NCBI GenBank assembly: GCA_023898405.1 | Contig: CP060221.1 | Location: forward strand, 1,937,501 to 2,001,500 | DNA from: Myxococcales bacterium | GTDB taxonomy: Bacteria; Myxococcota; UBA727; JABDBI01 | Reading direction: 5' to 3' | Length of the DNA: 64,000 nt | In this document: positions 17,754 to 26,220 of the stretch, one piece after another | Numbering within the stretch: position 1 is the first letter of the stretch | Layout of the letters: the number at the start of each line of letters is the position of its first letter | Notes under the pieces: model-generated | The model's database searches: none | What the model saw: the letters and a program-made list of their open reading frames with translations, nothing else | What the model was told of the DNA's origin: nothing | Position numbers and translations under genes: made by a program

Positions 17754-17785
17754 ACCAAATAGTACCAAGTTAGTACTGATTTGGT
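17754..17785 (-). promoter_or_regulatory. operator-like dyad upstream of the SUF regulator
   Basis: ACCAAATAGTAC (17754-17765) is mirrored, with one inserted base, by GTACTGATTTGGT (17773-17785) across a 7-base centre. It sits between the regulator ATG (17746) and a perfect -35 box TTGACA (minus strand, 17809-17814). That is the position expected for an autoregulatory Rrf2 site. The -10 box is not clear. Confidence 0.6.
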
Positions 17786-17844
17786 CACGGTAGAATATTG
17801 ATTGCCAGTGTCAAGGCAGCAAGGCTGAGGGGAACTGTCAAAAA

Positions 17845-19410
17845 TTATGCCGCGGCAAAGAGAACTTTATCCGATGGGCTTTGGGTTTTATCCTCACTTT
17901 GCTGGTGGAGTTTTTGCAATTCTTGATAGCTAAGTATTGGATTTCTGGCAGCTTTGACCTCATCTGGACGCAAAAGTGAGGTGTTATGGGGCGCATTTTT
18001 TACAAAGTCTGGTGTGTGCTTACTTTCCTTAGCAATTTCAATAAAAGCATTGATTAAGGCGTTTAGATCATAAAGTGACTCTGTTTCGGTCGGCTCGATC
18101 ATGAGCGCACCTTTTACGTTGAGGGGAAAATACATGGTTGGAGGGTGAATGCCAAAATCAATAATTCTTTTAGCAATGTCCAGCGCATTTACTCCGTATT
18201 CATTTTGTTTTTTATCGCTAAAAACCACCTCATGAAGACAGTCGCTTTTGTAAGGCAGATGGTAGTACGGCTCGAGTTGAGCTCGAATATAATTTGCATT
18301 TAATATGGCTAATAAAGATGCCTCTTTCAAGCCTTGGGAGCCAAGAGATTTTATATAGCACCACGCCCTTATTACCATGGCAAAATTACTAAAAAAGCTT
18401 CGGATACGACCAATAGACTGCGGGCACTCTGCAACGTGATAATTCTGTTCGTTTTTTTTCACTATGGGTATTGGTAAATAGGGAGCAAGGCTTTTAGCTG
18501 CCCCAAGGGCGCCACAGCCAGGTCCGCCACCTCCGTGAGGAGTTGTCATGGTTTTGTGGAGATTAAAGTGCATGACATCAACTCCCCAATCACCGGGTCG
18601 TGTCAATCCCATCAAAGCATTAAGGTTTGCCCCATCGCCATAAACATAGCCACCACGCTCATGTACAATTTGGGTTATAGATGCGATATCTGATTCAAAG
18701 ATGCCTAAGGTATTGGGATTGGTGAGCATGATACCTGCGCAGGAATCATCCATCAGTTCTGCCACTTGGGAAGTGATAACGCGGCCATCTTGCCCGATGT
18801 CCAGTGAGATAACTTCATAGGAAAAATAAGCTGCAGTAGCAGGGTTTGTCCCGTGAGCAGATTTAGGAACCAAGATTTTGTGTCTATTCTCACCGCGATC
18901 TTTGAGAGCTTTATTTATCATGGCAAGGCCCGCAAATTCGCCCTGCGCTCCGGCGGAGGGAGCCAAAGAGACGGCATCAAAGCCACCTATTTTAGCTAAA
19001 AATTCCTGCAGCTCATAGTAGATTTCTAGAGCAGGTTGGATATCGTGTTCTAAAAAATAGGGATGCAATTCAGAAATGCCTGGCATTCGAGCTGCCCATT
19101 CATGCACTTTGGGGTTATATTTCATGGTGCAGCTGCCCAAAGGATAGCTATTAGCATCGATTGAAAAATTTTTTTTGCTCAATCGTGTATAGTGCCTCAC
19201 CGCATCAGGTTCACTTATCTGGGGTAATAGAAGTTCATCATCCAGATTTCTTTGACGATCGCCCAAAGCTTTTTTAAACTCTTCTGTAGCGATATTTTCA
19301 TCGGGCTGATCTTCAAAGAAATCGATGCCAGACACCCCAGGCAAAGAACGTTCAAAAATCAGCGATTCATGTACTTCAACACCTAAACTTGCATATTTTC
19401 TATTATTCAT
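17845..19410 (-). CDS. gcvPB: glycine dehydrogenase (decarboxylating) subunit 2
   Basis: 521 residues from ATG 19408-19410 (a GTG at 19422 would add four). It is the C-terminal-half subunit of two-part P-protein. The PLP lysine lies in HFNLHKTMTTPHGGGGPG, with SYPLGSCTMKYNPK upstream and the MIEPTETES motif near the end. With GcvPA it decarboxylates glycine and loads the aminomethyl group on lipoyl-GcvH. GcvT and GcvH are not in this window. It overlaps gcvPA by 8 bases. The C-terminal tail (QSEDKTQSPSDKVLFAAA) is not part of the usual domain. Confidence 0.96.
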   Translation of the reverse strand: MNNRKYASLGVEVHESLIFERSLPGVSGIDFFEDQPDENIATEEFKKALGDRQRNLDDELLLPQISEPDAVRHYTRLSKKNFSIDANSYPLGSCTMKYNPKVHEWAARMPGISELHPYFLEHDIQPALEIYYELQEFLAKIGGFDAVSLAPSAGAQGEFAGLAMINKALKDRGENRHKILVPKSAHGTNPATAAYFSYEVISLDIGQDGRVITSQVAELMDDSCAGIMLTNPNTLGIFESDIASITQIVHERGGYVYGDGANLNALMGLTRPGDWGVDVMHFNLHKTMTTPHGGGGPGCGALGAAKSLAPYLPIPIVKKNEQNYHVAECPQSIGRIRSFFSNFAMVIRAWCYIKSLGSQGLKEASLLAILNANYIRAQLEPYYHLPYKSDCLHEVVFSDKKQNEYGVNALDIAKRIIDFGIHPPTMYFPLNVKGALMIEPTETESLYDLNALINAFIEIAKESKHTPDFVKNAPHNTSLLRPDEVKAARNPILSYQELQKLHQQSEDKTQSPSDKVLFAAA

Positions 19411-20749
19411 GAGATGCACCACTAAGAATAGTTGCTAGTTTTTTTATATCTTGATCGCTATGGAGTTCGGTCGTATTGACGAGTAAGTGGCCAGCCAAAG
19501 AAGGATAGAAACGTGAAAGTTTTAATCCAGCAGCCAGCTTGTATTTGCGAGCTTCAGCCAAACGCTCATCAAGAATAGAATCATTTTTTAGGTTGATAAC
19601 GCTTTCGTTGTAGTGTGGACCATTAAATTCAATAGCCACATGCATTTGTCTGAGATATTTTCTAAAAAGCAGAGTCTTCTTTATATTTCTCATAGCAAGG
19701 TTTTTAAGCCCACTCTTACCATAGGCAGACATACTCATGGCAAAGGCTAAAGCACAGAGGTTGTGGTTGGTGCAAATATTGGAGGTAGCTTTCTCCCGTC
19801 TAATATGTTGCTCCCTTGTTGAGAGAGTTAAACAATAGGATGAGTGGCCACGTTTATCATTTGTGTAACCCACCAGCCTTCCTGGGATCTGTCTTAAAAA
19901 CGCTTTTTTGCTCGCCAAAAGACCCACACCAGGTCCGCCCAAATTAAGGGAGCCGACAAATCCCAAACCTTCTCCTACTGCTATATCTGCTCCACCAAAG
20001 CCAAAGGATGGCCACAGTGCGCATGCGCTCGGATCGGTAGTGCAGGCGATGAGCAATGTTTGCTGTGAGTGGAGGAGCGAGTGAAAATCTTGACACATTT
20101 CGATACGCCCAAAGAAATTTGGAGAAGAAAAAGCAACAGCAGCGAGCTCATGGCTTTTTAAAAGAGACTCCAAAAATTCAAGATCACTTACTCCTAGCGA
20201 ATTAAACGGTATTTCAGTGATATTGACTCCGATGGGCTCTAAATAAGTTTTCAGAGTTGCTCGATACTCTGGATGCAGCGTCTGGCAAATGGCAATATTT
20301 TTTTTGCCAGTTATTCTGATAGCCATGAGTAAGGCTTCAACCAAAGCTGTTGCTCCATCGTACATGGAGCCATTAGCAATTTCGAGGCCAAAAAGCGATG
20401 CCACCATAGATTGGAATTCAAAAATTGCTTGAAGCGTACCTTGGGAAACTTCGGGCTGGTATGGGGTGTAAGATGTATACCACTCAGCCCTGAGCAATTG
20501 CTGTGATACCCATTCTGGTACGAAGTGTTGCGTTGCACCTGCGCCAATGAAATTTTTCATTCCAGGCATAGTAGTTCGCTTGGTGAATTCCTGTTTGAGC
20601 TGAAGCTCATCCATGGCCGATGGGAGAGTAAGATCTTGATTAACTCTGAGCTTTGAGGGGATAGAGTATACCAATTCATCAAGTGACTTTTTGCCAATTG
20701 TTTTCAGCATAAAGTGGATGGAATCAGGCGAATGATTAAAATAACGCAT
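19403..20749 (-). CDS. gcvPA: glycine dehydrogenase (decarboxylating) subunit 1
   Basis: 448 residues, the N-terminal-half subunit of P-protein. Signatures: MPGMKNFIGAGATQHFVP, WYTSYTPYQPEVSQGTLQ, NGSMYDGATALVEA, and the Gly-rich GGPGVGLLASKKAFLRQIPG. It forms the active (alpha-beta)2 enzyme with GcvPB. It follows the small repeat protein gene (20774) by 24 bases and overlaps gcvPB, so these three are one operon. Confidence 0.96.
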   Translation of the reverse strand: MRYFNHSPDSIHFMLKTIGKKSLDELVYSIPSKLRVNQDLTLPSAMDELQLKQEFTKRTTMPGMKNFIGAGATQHFVPEWVSQQLLRAEWYTSYTPYQPEVSQGTLQAIFEFQSMVASLFGLEIANGSMYDGATALVEALLMAIRITGKKNIAICQTLHPEYRATLKTYLEPIGVNITEIPFNSLGVSDLEFLESLLKSHELAAVAFSSPNFFGRIEMCQDFHSLLHSQQTLLIACTTDPSACALWPSFGFGGADIAVGEGLGFVGSLNLGGPGVGLLASKKAFLRQIPGRLVGYTNDKRGHSSYCLTLSTREQHIRREKATSNICTNHNLCALAFAMSMSAYGKSGLKNLAMRNIKKTLLFRKYLRQMHVAIEFNGPHYNESVINLKNDSILDERLAEARKYKLAAGLKLSRFYPSLAGHLLVNTTELHSDQDIKKLATILSGASHE

Positions 20750-20773
20750 GTGCTTTTCTCGCAGAATCAGGGC

Positions 20774-21100
20774 TTATGGTGCATCTATTACTTCGCGTTC
20801 TGATGGGTAAAAACCGCTATCGGTCATGTAGCCTTTGACAAAAGGAGTGTTAGCTTTTTGATCCGATTCCATGGGGAAAAATTCTTTGCTGTTGAGCTCT
20901 ATCCATCCATAGCGTCCTTGAGTCGCCAATTCCCCAAGCCCTAAAACCTGGCTCGTGGCTTTAAAACGACCATTTTCCATTATGCCCTTGACGTAGAAAT
21001 CGTTTGGAAGGGTTTTTTGATTATTAACTACGTTTTGATTTTTAAGAATGAAAAATACTTCCGTTCCATCATTAAAAGTAGAATGTTTTTGAGTTTCCAC
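20774..21100 (-). CDS. small protein with two VKG repeats, first gene of the gcvP operon
   Basis: The start is GTG 21098-21100, chosen because GGAG stands six bases upstream; an ATG at 21139 lacks an SD. The 108-residue soluble product contains two related units, FYVKGIMENGRFKATSQV and PFVKGYMTDSGFYPSEREV, separated by a Tyr/Trp-containing strand region. I recognise no family. It is only 24 bases before gcvPA, so it is co-transcribed with the glycine dehydrogenase subunits. A role in glycine metabolism is inference from position. Confidence 0.68.
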   Translation of the reverse strand: METQKHSTFNDGTEVFFILKNQNVVNNQKTLPNDFYVKGIMENGRFKATSQVLGLGELATQGRYGWIELNSKEFFPMESDQKANTPFVKGYMTDSGFYPSEREVIDAP

Positions 21101-21297
21101 AGTGCTCTCCTTTGTGTGAGAAGTGTTTAAAAATGTCATAATATTTTTTGCAACTTGGGATGAGAAAGAAACAGATTGCAGCTGATTTATGAGAAAAAGA
21201 AAAACTCATAAAGAACCTGAGGTCTACAATGATCTCCCGTCTTATAATCATGAATAATTAGTTAGCCAAGACTTTGGAAATATTTTTATAGGCTTTG

Positions 21298-21326
21298 GTG
21301 ACAATTGTTTAGCCTTTAGTTATAGA
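21298..21326 (+). promoter_or_regulatory. promoter candidate for the first transporter fusion
   Basis: GTGACA (21298-21303), a 17-base spacer and TATAGA (21321-21326) form a good sigma70-like promoter. Transcription would start near 21333, only about 11 bases before the ATG at 21344. That fits the absence of an SD sequence there. Confidence 0.5.
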
Positions 21327-21343
21327 ATAAATATAATATTAAA

Positions 21344-22864
21344 ATGGGAAAGCAGATTTTAAAATTTATTATTGTTTATGTGATGTTTTGTGTGACATCT
21401 CATCGCATGCATGCTGAAGAACTTTTACCAGAAAAAAATAAATATATTGCTGGTTGGTATCAGTTGGATCCTTATCAATATGTAAAAAATGAAGAAAATC
21501 AAAGGCCTACTCTGACAGGTTTGGATGTTGAGCTGGTAAGAGAAATATTCAAAATTTTGAATAAAGAAGTCGTGTACAATGAAGTCTCGTGGAGACAACA
21601 TCAGTTGGATCTCAAATCAGGGAAACGCGATCTTGCTGCGGGTGCAACGTTCACGCAAGAGCGTAGTGAATACGTTTATTTTTCTAAACCCTATCGTTTT
21701 GAAGAAAACTCATTGTTTGTAAGAAGAGGTGAAGAAGGCGTATTACAATTTGAAGGGGTGAGCGAATTATTACGAGACATCAAACTAAAATCATTTCGTC
21801 TTGGTGTTGTAGATGGTTTTATTTATGCTGATCCAAGAATCAATGAGTGGGTGAGCGATCCAGATAATCAAGCTTTGATTAATCCATCAGCAGATGATTA
21901 CGGCAGTCTAAAAAAGCTTCTGAATGGAGAAATAGATGGATTTTTAGCTGACAGGCTAGTGGGAGCTACCGCAATTTGGCGTCAAGGTCTTGGTAAACAA
22001 GTCAACGAAGTGGTGTTAGGTCTAAAAACTCCAATTCATCTTATGTTTAGTAAAAAAACAGTATCTCCAGCCATGGTGGAAAAATTTAACCAGGCTATCG
22101 ATATGCTTCATGAAAGCAAAGCATACAACAAAATTGTTTCGTGGTATCTTCACCCCATTTTGCTTTTACAAACGGTTGATGCGCTGTGGTTTCGCATTGT
22201 TGAATTTATAGGAACAATAGCTTTTGCCATTTCAGGTTTGGTCATTGCTTATAGAGATAGAGCCACGCTGTTTGGAACATTTGTTTTGGCGTTGCTTCCA
22301 TCGATGGGTGGTGGGATTGTGCGAGATGTCATATTTGATCGTTTTCCTATCGGCGCTATTGAATATCCCAGCTATCTTTATGCTGTTATGCTAACGGTCC
22401 TTATTGGTTTTTTTGTTATTAGGGTAAGTGAGCGTTATGGTGTGAAACCTCAATTTCTTGAATATCATCGAAATTGGCAATCTTTATTGTTGGGAATTTC
22501 AGATACCTTAGGTCTTTCGGCGTTTACTGTTTCTGGAATCGTTGTCTCAGTGATGGTGAGAGTTGAGCCTTTGTGGTTATGGGGACCAGTTTTTGCTTTG
22601 GTAACAGGGGTTGGGGGAGGAATCTTGCGCGATCTTCTCAGTAAGCAAAGAGAAATCATGAGTCTTAAAGGGATATTGATGCCCGAGATAGTAGTTGTCT
22701 GGGGATTCTTTTTGTCGCTTTTTCTTATTTATCAGTCACAAAATGTTGAAACCCGTCTCATTAAATGGGCGGTTATAATTACCGTCGCTGGAGTCTTTTT
22801 AACAAGGGTAGTTGTGCAGATTTTTAAAGTTCCAAATTTATATTTTAGAAAACCTGCAGATTGA
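21344..22864 (+). CDS. fusion of periplasmic amino-acid-binding domain and UPF0126/glycine-transporter domain (copy 1)
   Basis: 506 residues: signal peptide (about 1-24), a type-3 solute-binding domain (about 30-260), then a membrane part from about 275. The binding domain keeps the usual ligand residues: Arg in TQERSEYVYFSKPY for a carboxylate and Asp in EIDGFLADRLVGA for an amine. The membrane part has two UPF0126 repeats: VEFIGTIAFAISGLVIAYRD with PSMGGGIVRDVIFDRFP, and LGLSAFTVSGIVVS with GGGILRDLL. UPF0126 (Pfam PF03458) members are linked to glycine transport. The neighbouring gcvPA/gcvPB fit glycine as ligand. The whole is likely an inner-membrane carrier or channel with its own tethered periplasmic binding domain. 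Confidence 0.88.
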   Translation: MGKQILKFIIVYVMFCVTSHRMHAEELLPEKNKYIAGWYQLDPYQYVKNEENQRPTLTGLDVELVREIFKILNKEVVYNEVSWRQHQLDLKSGKRDLAAGATFTQERSEYVYFSKPYRFEENSLFVRRGEEGVLQFEGVSELLRDIKLKSFRLGVVDGFIYADPRINEWVSDPDNQALINPSADDYGSLKKLLNGEIDGFLADRLVGATAIWRQGLGKQVNEVVLGLKTPIHLMFSKKTVSPAMVEKFNQAIDMLHESKAYNKIVSWYLHPILLLQTVDALWFRIVEFIGTIAFAISGLVIAYRDRATLFGTFVLALLPSMGGGIVRDVIFDRFPIGAIEYPSYLYAVMLTVLIGFFVIRVSERYGVKPQFLEYHRNWQSLLLGISDTLGLSAFTVSGIVVSVMVRVEPLWLWGPVFALVTGVGGGILRDLLSKQREIMSLKGILMPEIVVVWGFFLSLFLIYQSQNVETRLIKWAVIITVAGVFLTRVVVQIFKVPNLYFRKPAD

Positions 22865-22929
22865 TAGTGTAATAAGTAATAAAATTGAAAAATTTAGTGT
22901 AAAAAATTTTCTTGTAATATTATTTTGAA

Positions 22930-24450
22930 ATGAGAGTATTAAAATATCTGTTTTTATTGTTATGTTGTGGATCGGTTGCTCATGGCGAGCTGCTTGATCA
23001 CGGCAAAGTAAAGCTTAGCGGAGGCTGGTATTGGTGGGACCCTTACCAGTATTTAGCCAAGCCAAAAGATGAAAGCAGTCTTGTCGGTTTAGATATTCAG
23101 ATAACAAAAAAAGTATTTGAAGAAGCTGATATGCAGCCTGAGTTGAAGCCAATTCCATGGCATGATCATATTGAAAGAATTAAAAATGGCGAAGTAGATT
23201 ATGCTGCGGGTGCAACTTATACAGAGGAGAGGGCCGAGTTCGCCTACTATTCCATCCCATATAGGTATGAAGAAAATTCTTTATTTGTGCGACGCAGCGA
23301 CCAGGATAAATTTGATTTTTCAGATGTAAATGAACTTATAAAATATATAGAAAAAAACAGTGTTAAAATTGGAGTCGTGCGTGGTTTTGTATATGGAAAT
23401 AAAATTATTAACGAGTGGATTAAAAGAAATGTAGAAACTGGCCTCGTTATATTTTCAACAAACGATAATGAGAATGTAGAGAAGCTTAACCAGAAAAAAA
23501 TTGATGGTTTTTTTGCCGATAGAATTTCTGGGTCGACGGCTATCTGGCGTATGTCGCTTGGTTCAAAATTTACTGAAATAGAGCTTGGTATAAAAACTCC
23601 AGTATATTTTATTTTTAGTAAAAAAGTGGTGAATATTGATATTGTAAATTCTGTAAATATTGCGATCAATAAATTAGTGAGCAGTGGCGAAATGGCCAAG
23701 ATTGTAGAGTTTTATTTTTATCCAGTGGTGCTTTTGCAGACAGTTGATACCATATGGTTTCGTCTGTTCGAATTTATTGGTGCTTTGGGAATGGCTGTAT
23801 CAGGGCTCGTTATTGCCTATAGGGATAGAGCAACGATTTTTGGAACAGCAATGCTTGCGGTGTTGCCTTCCTTAGGCGGAAGCGTAGTGCGCGATTTGGT
23901 TTTTGATCGTTTTCCTGTGAGAGCTATGGCCAATCCAAGCAACTTTATCATGGTGCTTTGTGTCATAGTAATAGCATTCTTTTTTGTGAGAATTATGGAG
24001 CGGCTACAGTGGCCGGTTTTTTCGCATCTGGGTAGACAAAATTGGCTTGTGCACGTTTTGGCATTTTCCGAAGCCCTAGGTTTAGCTGCATTTACTATTT
24101 CTGGTATCGTTGTTTCAGTGGTGGCTAAAGTGAATCCACTATGGCTGTGGGGACCCTTCTTTGCTCTAGTGACTGGCACGGGTGGCGGAATTCTGCGTGA
24201 TATCATTGGGAAAAATAGAGAAATCATGGCGTTGAGAGGTGGCATCTTACCTGAAATAGCCATATTCTGGGGGCTGCTCTTATCTTTATTTTTGATCAAC
24301 CAATCTCATGCTGCCCAAACTCGTTTTATTAAGTATGCGCTAGTGATTACGGCGATAGGAATTTTTGCAACTCGAAGCGTGATCTATTTCTTTAAAATTC
24401 CAAACATATATTTGAGAAAAGATAAGTCAGCAGAGGCAGAGGTTTCATAA
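22930..24450 (+). CDS. fusion of periplasmic amino-acid-binding domain and UPF0126/glycine-transporter domain (copy 2)
   Basis: 506 residues, the same length and domain order as the preceding gene and clearly a tandem duplicate. It has a signal peptide (about 1-19) and a solute-binding domain with GAATYTEERAEFAYYSIPY-type Arg site and KIDGFFADRISGSTAIW. Two UPF0126 repeats follow (FEFIGALGMAVSGLVIAYRD; GGSVVRDLVFDRFP; ALGLAAFTISGIVVS; GGGILRDII). The membrane half is more conserved between copies than the binding half, suggesting different ligands or affinities. No SD is visible before the ATG. Only 65 bases separate the two genes. Confidence 0.87.
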   Translation: MRVLKYLFLLLCCGSVAHGELLDHGKVKLSGGWYWWDPYQYLAKPKDESSLVGLDIQITKKVFEEADMQPELKPIPWHDHIERIKNGEVDYAAGATYTEERAEFAYYSIPYRYEENSLFVRRSDQDKFDFSDVNELIKYIEKNSVKIGVVRGFVYGNKIINEWIKRNVETGLVIFSTNDNENVEKLNQKKIDGFFADRISGSTAIWRMSLGSKFTEIELGIKTPVYFIFSKKVVNIDIVNSVNIAINKLVSSGEMAKIVEFYFYPVVLLQTVDTIWFRLFEFIGALGMAVSGLVIAYRDRATIFGTAMLAVLPSLGGSVVRDLVFDRFPVRAMANPSNFIMVLCVIVIAFFFVRIMERLQWPVFSHLGRQNWLVHVLAFSEALGLAAFTISGIVVSVVAKVNPLWLWGPFFALVTGTGGGILRDIIGKNREIMALRGGILPEIAIFWGLLLSLFLINQSHAAQTRFIKYALVITAIGIFATRSVIYFFKIPNIYLRKDKSAEAEVS

Positions 24451-24539
24451 ATTTTCCAGGAATTTTTGTCGTTTTTGCTAATCAAGCTAAAAATTGCCTA
24501 AGTTTGCTGATGGTCTTGCAGGTATTAACTGAGGGGATA

Positions 24540-25325
24540 TCACGAATTACTTGCCTGCTGGAAATTTGTAAGAGCGTTTTTATTTTCATTCATTTTTGCC
24601 ATATTTTTTAGTGAGCTTATTTTTATGACTTTTTCTTTATCAAAAAAAATAAAATAATCGTCAAAATGCCAGAGCTCTTGAATGTCATTTTTGTTAGATT
24701 CCTTTATGAATTGCTTTTTAAGCGGCGAACCCAGGCATGCTTCGATTTGATCCTTGTTCATTCCCACAATAGGGTGCTTTTGCCAGATGGCTTGCTGAAT
24801 ATGCGAAGGCTCTTTTAAAATCCACTGATTAGGGTTGTGGGTACTTAGGTATCGAGCCAGGTAGCTCTTGATCTGTTCATCGCTTTTAAGCGCTTGCGGA
24901 ATGATCAGGATATGTAATTCAGGATTAAAAATATTTACCCGCCCTCTTTCTTTGGCTACTTGAAATAAAACCCAAATATTGCTTCTCGGAGAATAAAGAG
25001 GTCTTTTTAGCTTTTCTTGAAGGGTTGGGTGGGAGATGGAAACAATTTTAACGAGCGTACCCGCAGGAATTATATGAGATGGAGGAGGGGGAAGTAGCTG
25101 AAAACCATCAACGGTAGTGGCTTCATCGATAGTTGAGAATGGTTTTATATCAATTAATTTTATTTGATCATCATCATAAAAGTTGCCGACAAATGCAGAG
25201 CTCTTTAACCAGTATTGTGGCTGGTTTTTTTTGTTGGTAGAAATCATATCATTGCTTTTTATGCTGATGCAGCCTGATAAATAAATTAGGTGTACTAAGA
25301 GAAATAGTAAGGATTTTTTATGCAT
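24540..25325 (-). CDS. lipoprotein with BamE/SmpA-like C-terminal domain
   Basis: 261 residues with a lipobox (LIYLSGC, Cys near 18) after a short hydrophobic signal. The C-terminal part IVGMNKDQIEACLGSPLKKQ and LWHFDDYFIFFDKEKVIKI matches the small BamE/SmpA-type outer-membrane lipoprotein fold (GMs..qv...lG.P). The middle has PPPPSHIIPAGTLVKIVSI. AGAGG lies seven bases before the ATG. The start codon is the reverse strand of the ATGCAT that also holds the dapF start, so the two genes overlap head to head. Its exact role is unknown. Confidence 0.75.
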   Translation of the reverse strand: MHKKSLLFLLVHLIYLSGCISIKSNDMISTNKKNQPQYWLKSSAFVGNFYDDDQIKLIDIKPFSTIDEATTVDGFQLLPPPPSHIIPAGTLVKIVSISHPTLQEKLKRPLYSPRSNIWVLFQVAKERGRVNIFNPELHILIIPQALKSDEQIKSYLARYLSTHNPNQWILKEPSHIQQAIWQKHPIVGMNKDQIEACLGSPLKKQFIKESNKNDIQELWHFDDYFIFFDKEKVIKISSLKNMAKMNENKNALTNFQQASNS

Positions 25326-26201
25326 GAAAAACCTCTTTATAATTATGAATCTATAAATGAGAACAGCGGTCTTAGTTTTACTAAATATAATGCCAATGGT
25401 AACGATTTTATTATTATCGAGGGAGAAAAAATATCATCAAGCCTTAGACAGCAAATTGATTGGTTGGTAAAGCGGGCTTCATTTTTGTGTGATCGTCACC
25501 GTGGTATTGGGGCAGATGGAATTTTATTGGTGGACGCGGCAGGTGATACAAACCCTAAAGAAAATCAAAAGACAAAGCAAAATTTGATGATGCACGTTAT
25601 TAATGCTGATGGAAGCATTGCTCAAAATTGCGGCAATGGTTTGCGTTGTGCGGCTCAGTGGGGATTTAAGAGACAAGAAATAGTGGGCAATATATTGGAT
25701 ATAGAGCTTGGGCAACGAACGTACACATGTACTAAAAAGGCTCACTATGTATCTGTCGACATGGGTGAGTGTTTGATTGATCACATTGAAAATACTAATT
25801 TTTTAGGGCAAGCTACAGAGGTCTACAAAGCAAGTTTGGGAAATGATCACCTCGTTTTTGTTTTTGAAAAGGAATACGAAGCAGAGGCGATGCTCGCTGT
25901 GATTAAACAAAACTATTATGACTGGGAAAATTTTAATCTTGGGTTTGTGTCGCGAGGAACGCGACGGTCGATGGTGCATGAAAGAGGAGTGGGCTTTACG
26001 AAAAGTTGTGGTAGTGGAGCTATCGCTGCAGCCATGGCTTTAGCTATGCATGATGATATTTCATCGACAACTATTCACCAGCTAGGAGGAGATATTTTCT
26101 TAAAGCTTGACCCTCTAGTATGTTCTCGATCGAGTGCTAGGTTTAGAATTACCCAATCAGGCGCTGCCGTGGAAGTGTTTTGCGGCCACATTGAAGTGTA
26201 A
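25320..26201 (+). CDS. dapF: diaminopimelate epimerase
   Basis: 293 residues. Both catalytic cysteines are present: C104 in QNCGNGLRCAAQ and C230 in TKSCGSGAIAAAMAL. FTKYNANGNDFIIIEG is the family's N-terminal strand, preceded here by about 18 extra residues. The ATG at 25320 has AAGGA at good spacing and no alternative start lies between it and the conserved region. The enzyme interconverts LL- and meso-diaminopimelate for lysine and peptidoglycan. It begins a plus-strand run with ldh, rng and an M20 hydrolase. Confidence 0.95.
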   Translation: MHEKPLYNYESINENSGLSFTKYNANGNDFIIIEGEKISSSLRQQIDWLVKRASFLCDRHRGIGADGILLVDAAGDTNPKENQKTKQNLMMHVINADGSIAQNCGNGLRCAAQWGFKRQEIVGNILDIELGQRTYTCTKKAHYVSVDMGECLIDHIENTNFLGQATEVYKASLGNDHLVFVFEKEYEAEAMLAVIKQNYYDWENFNLGFVSRGTRRSMVHERGVGFTKSCGSGAIAAAMALAMHDDISSTTIHQLGGDIFLKLDPLVCSRSSARFRITQSGAAVEVFCGHIEV

Positions 26202-26220
26202 AATTAGGAAACAATATAAG

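Noticed and set aside
23247..24299. Long minus-strand frames (150 and 160 codons) opposite the second transporter fusion
   Set aside because: They lie wholly inside a well-supported gene, have no SD, and their Thr/Ile/Pro-rich products look like antisense shadows.
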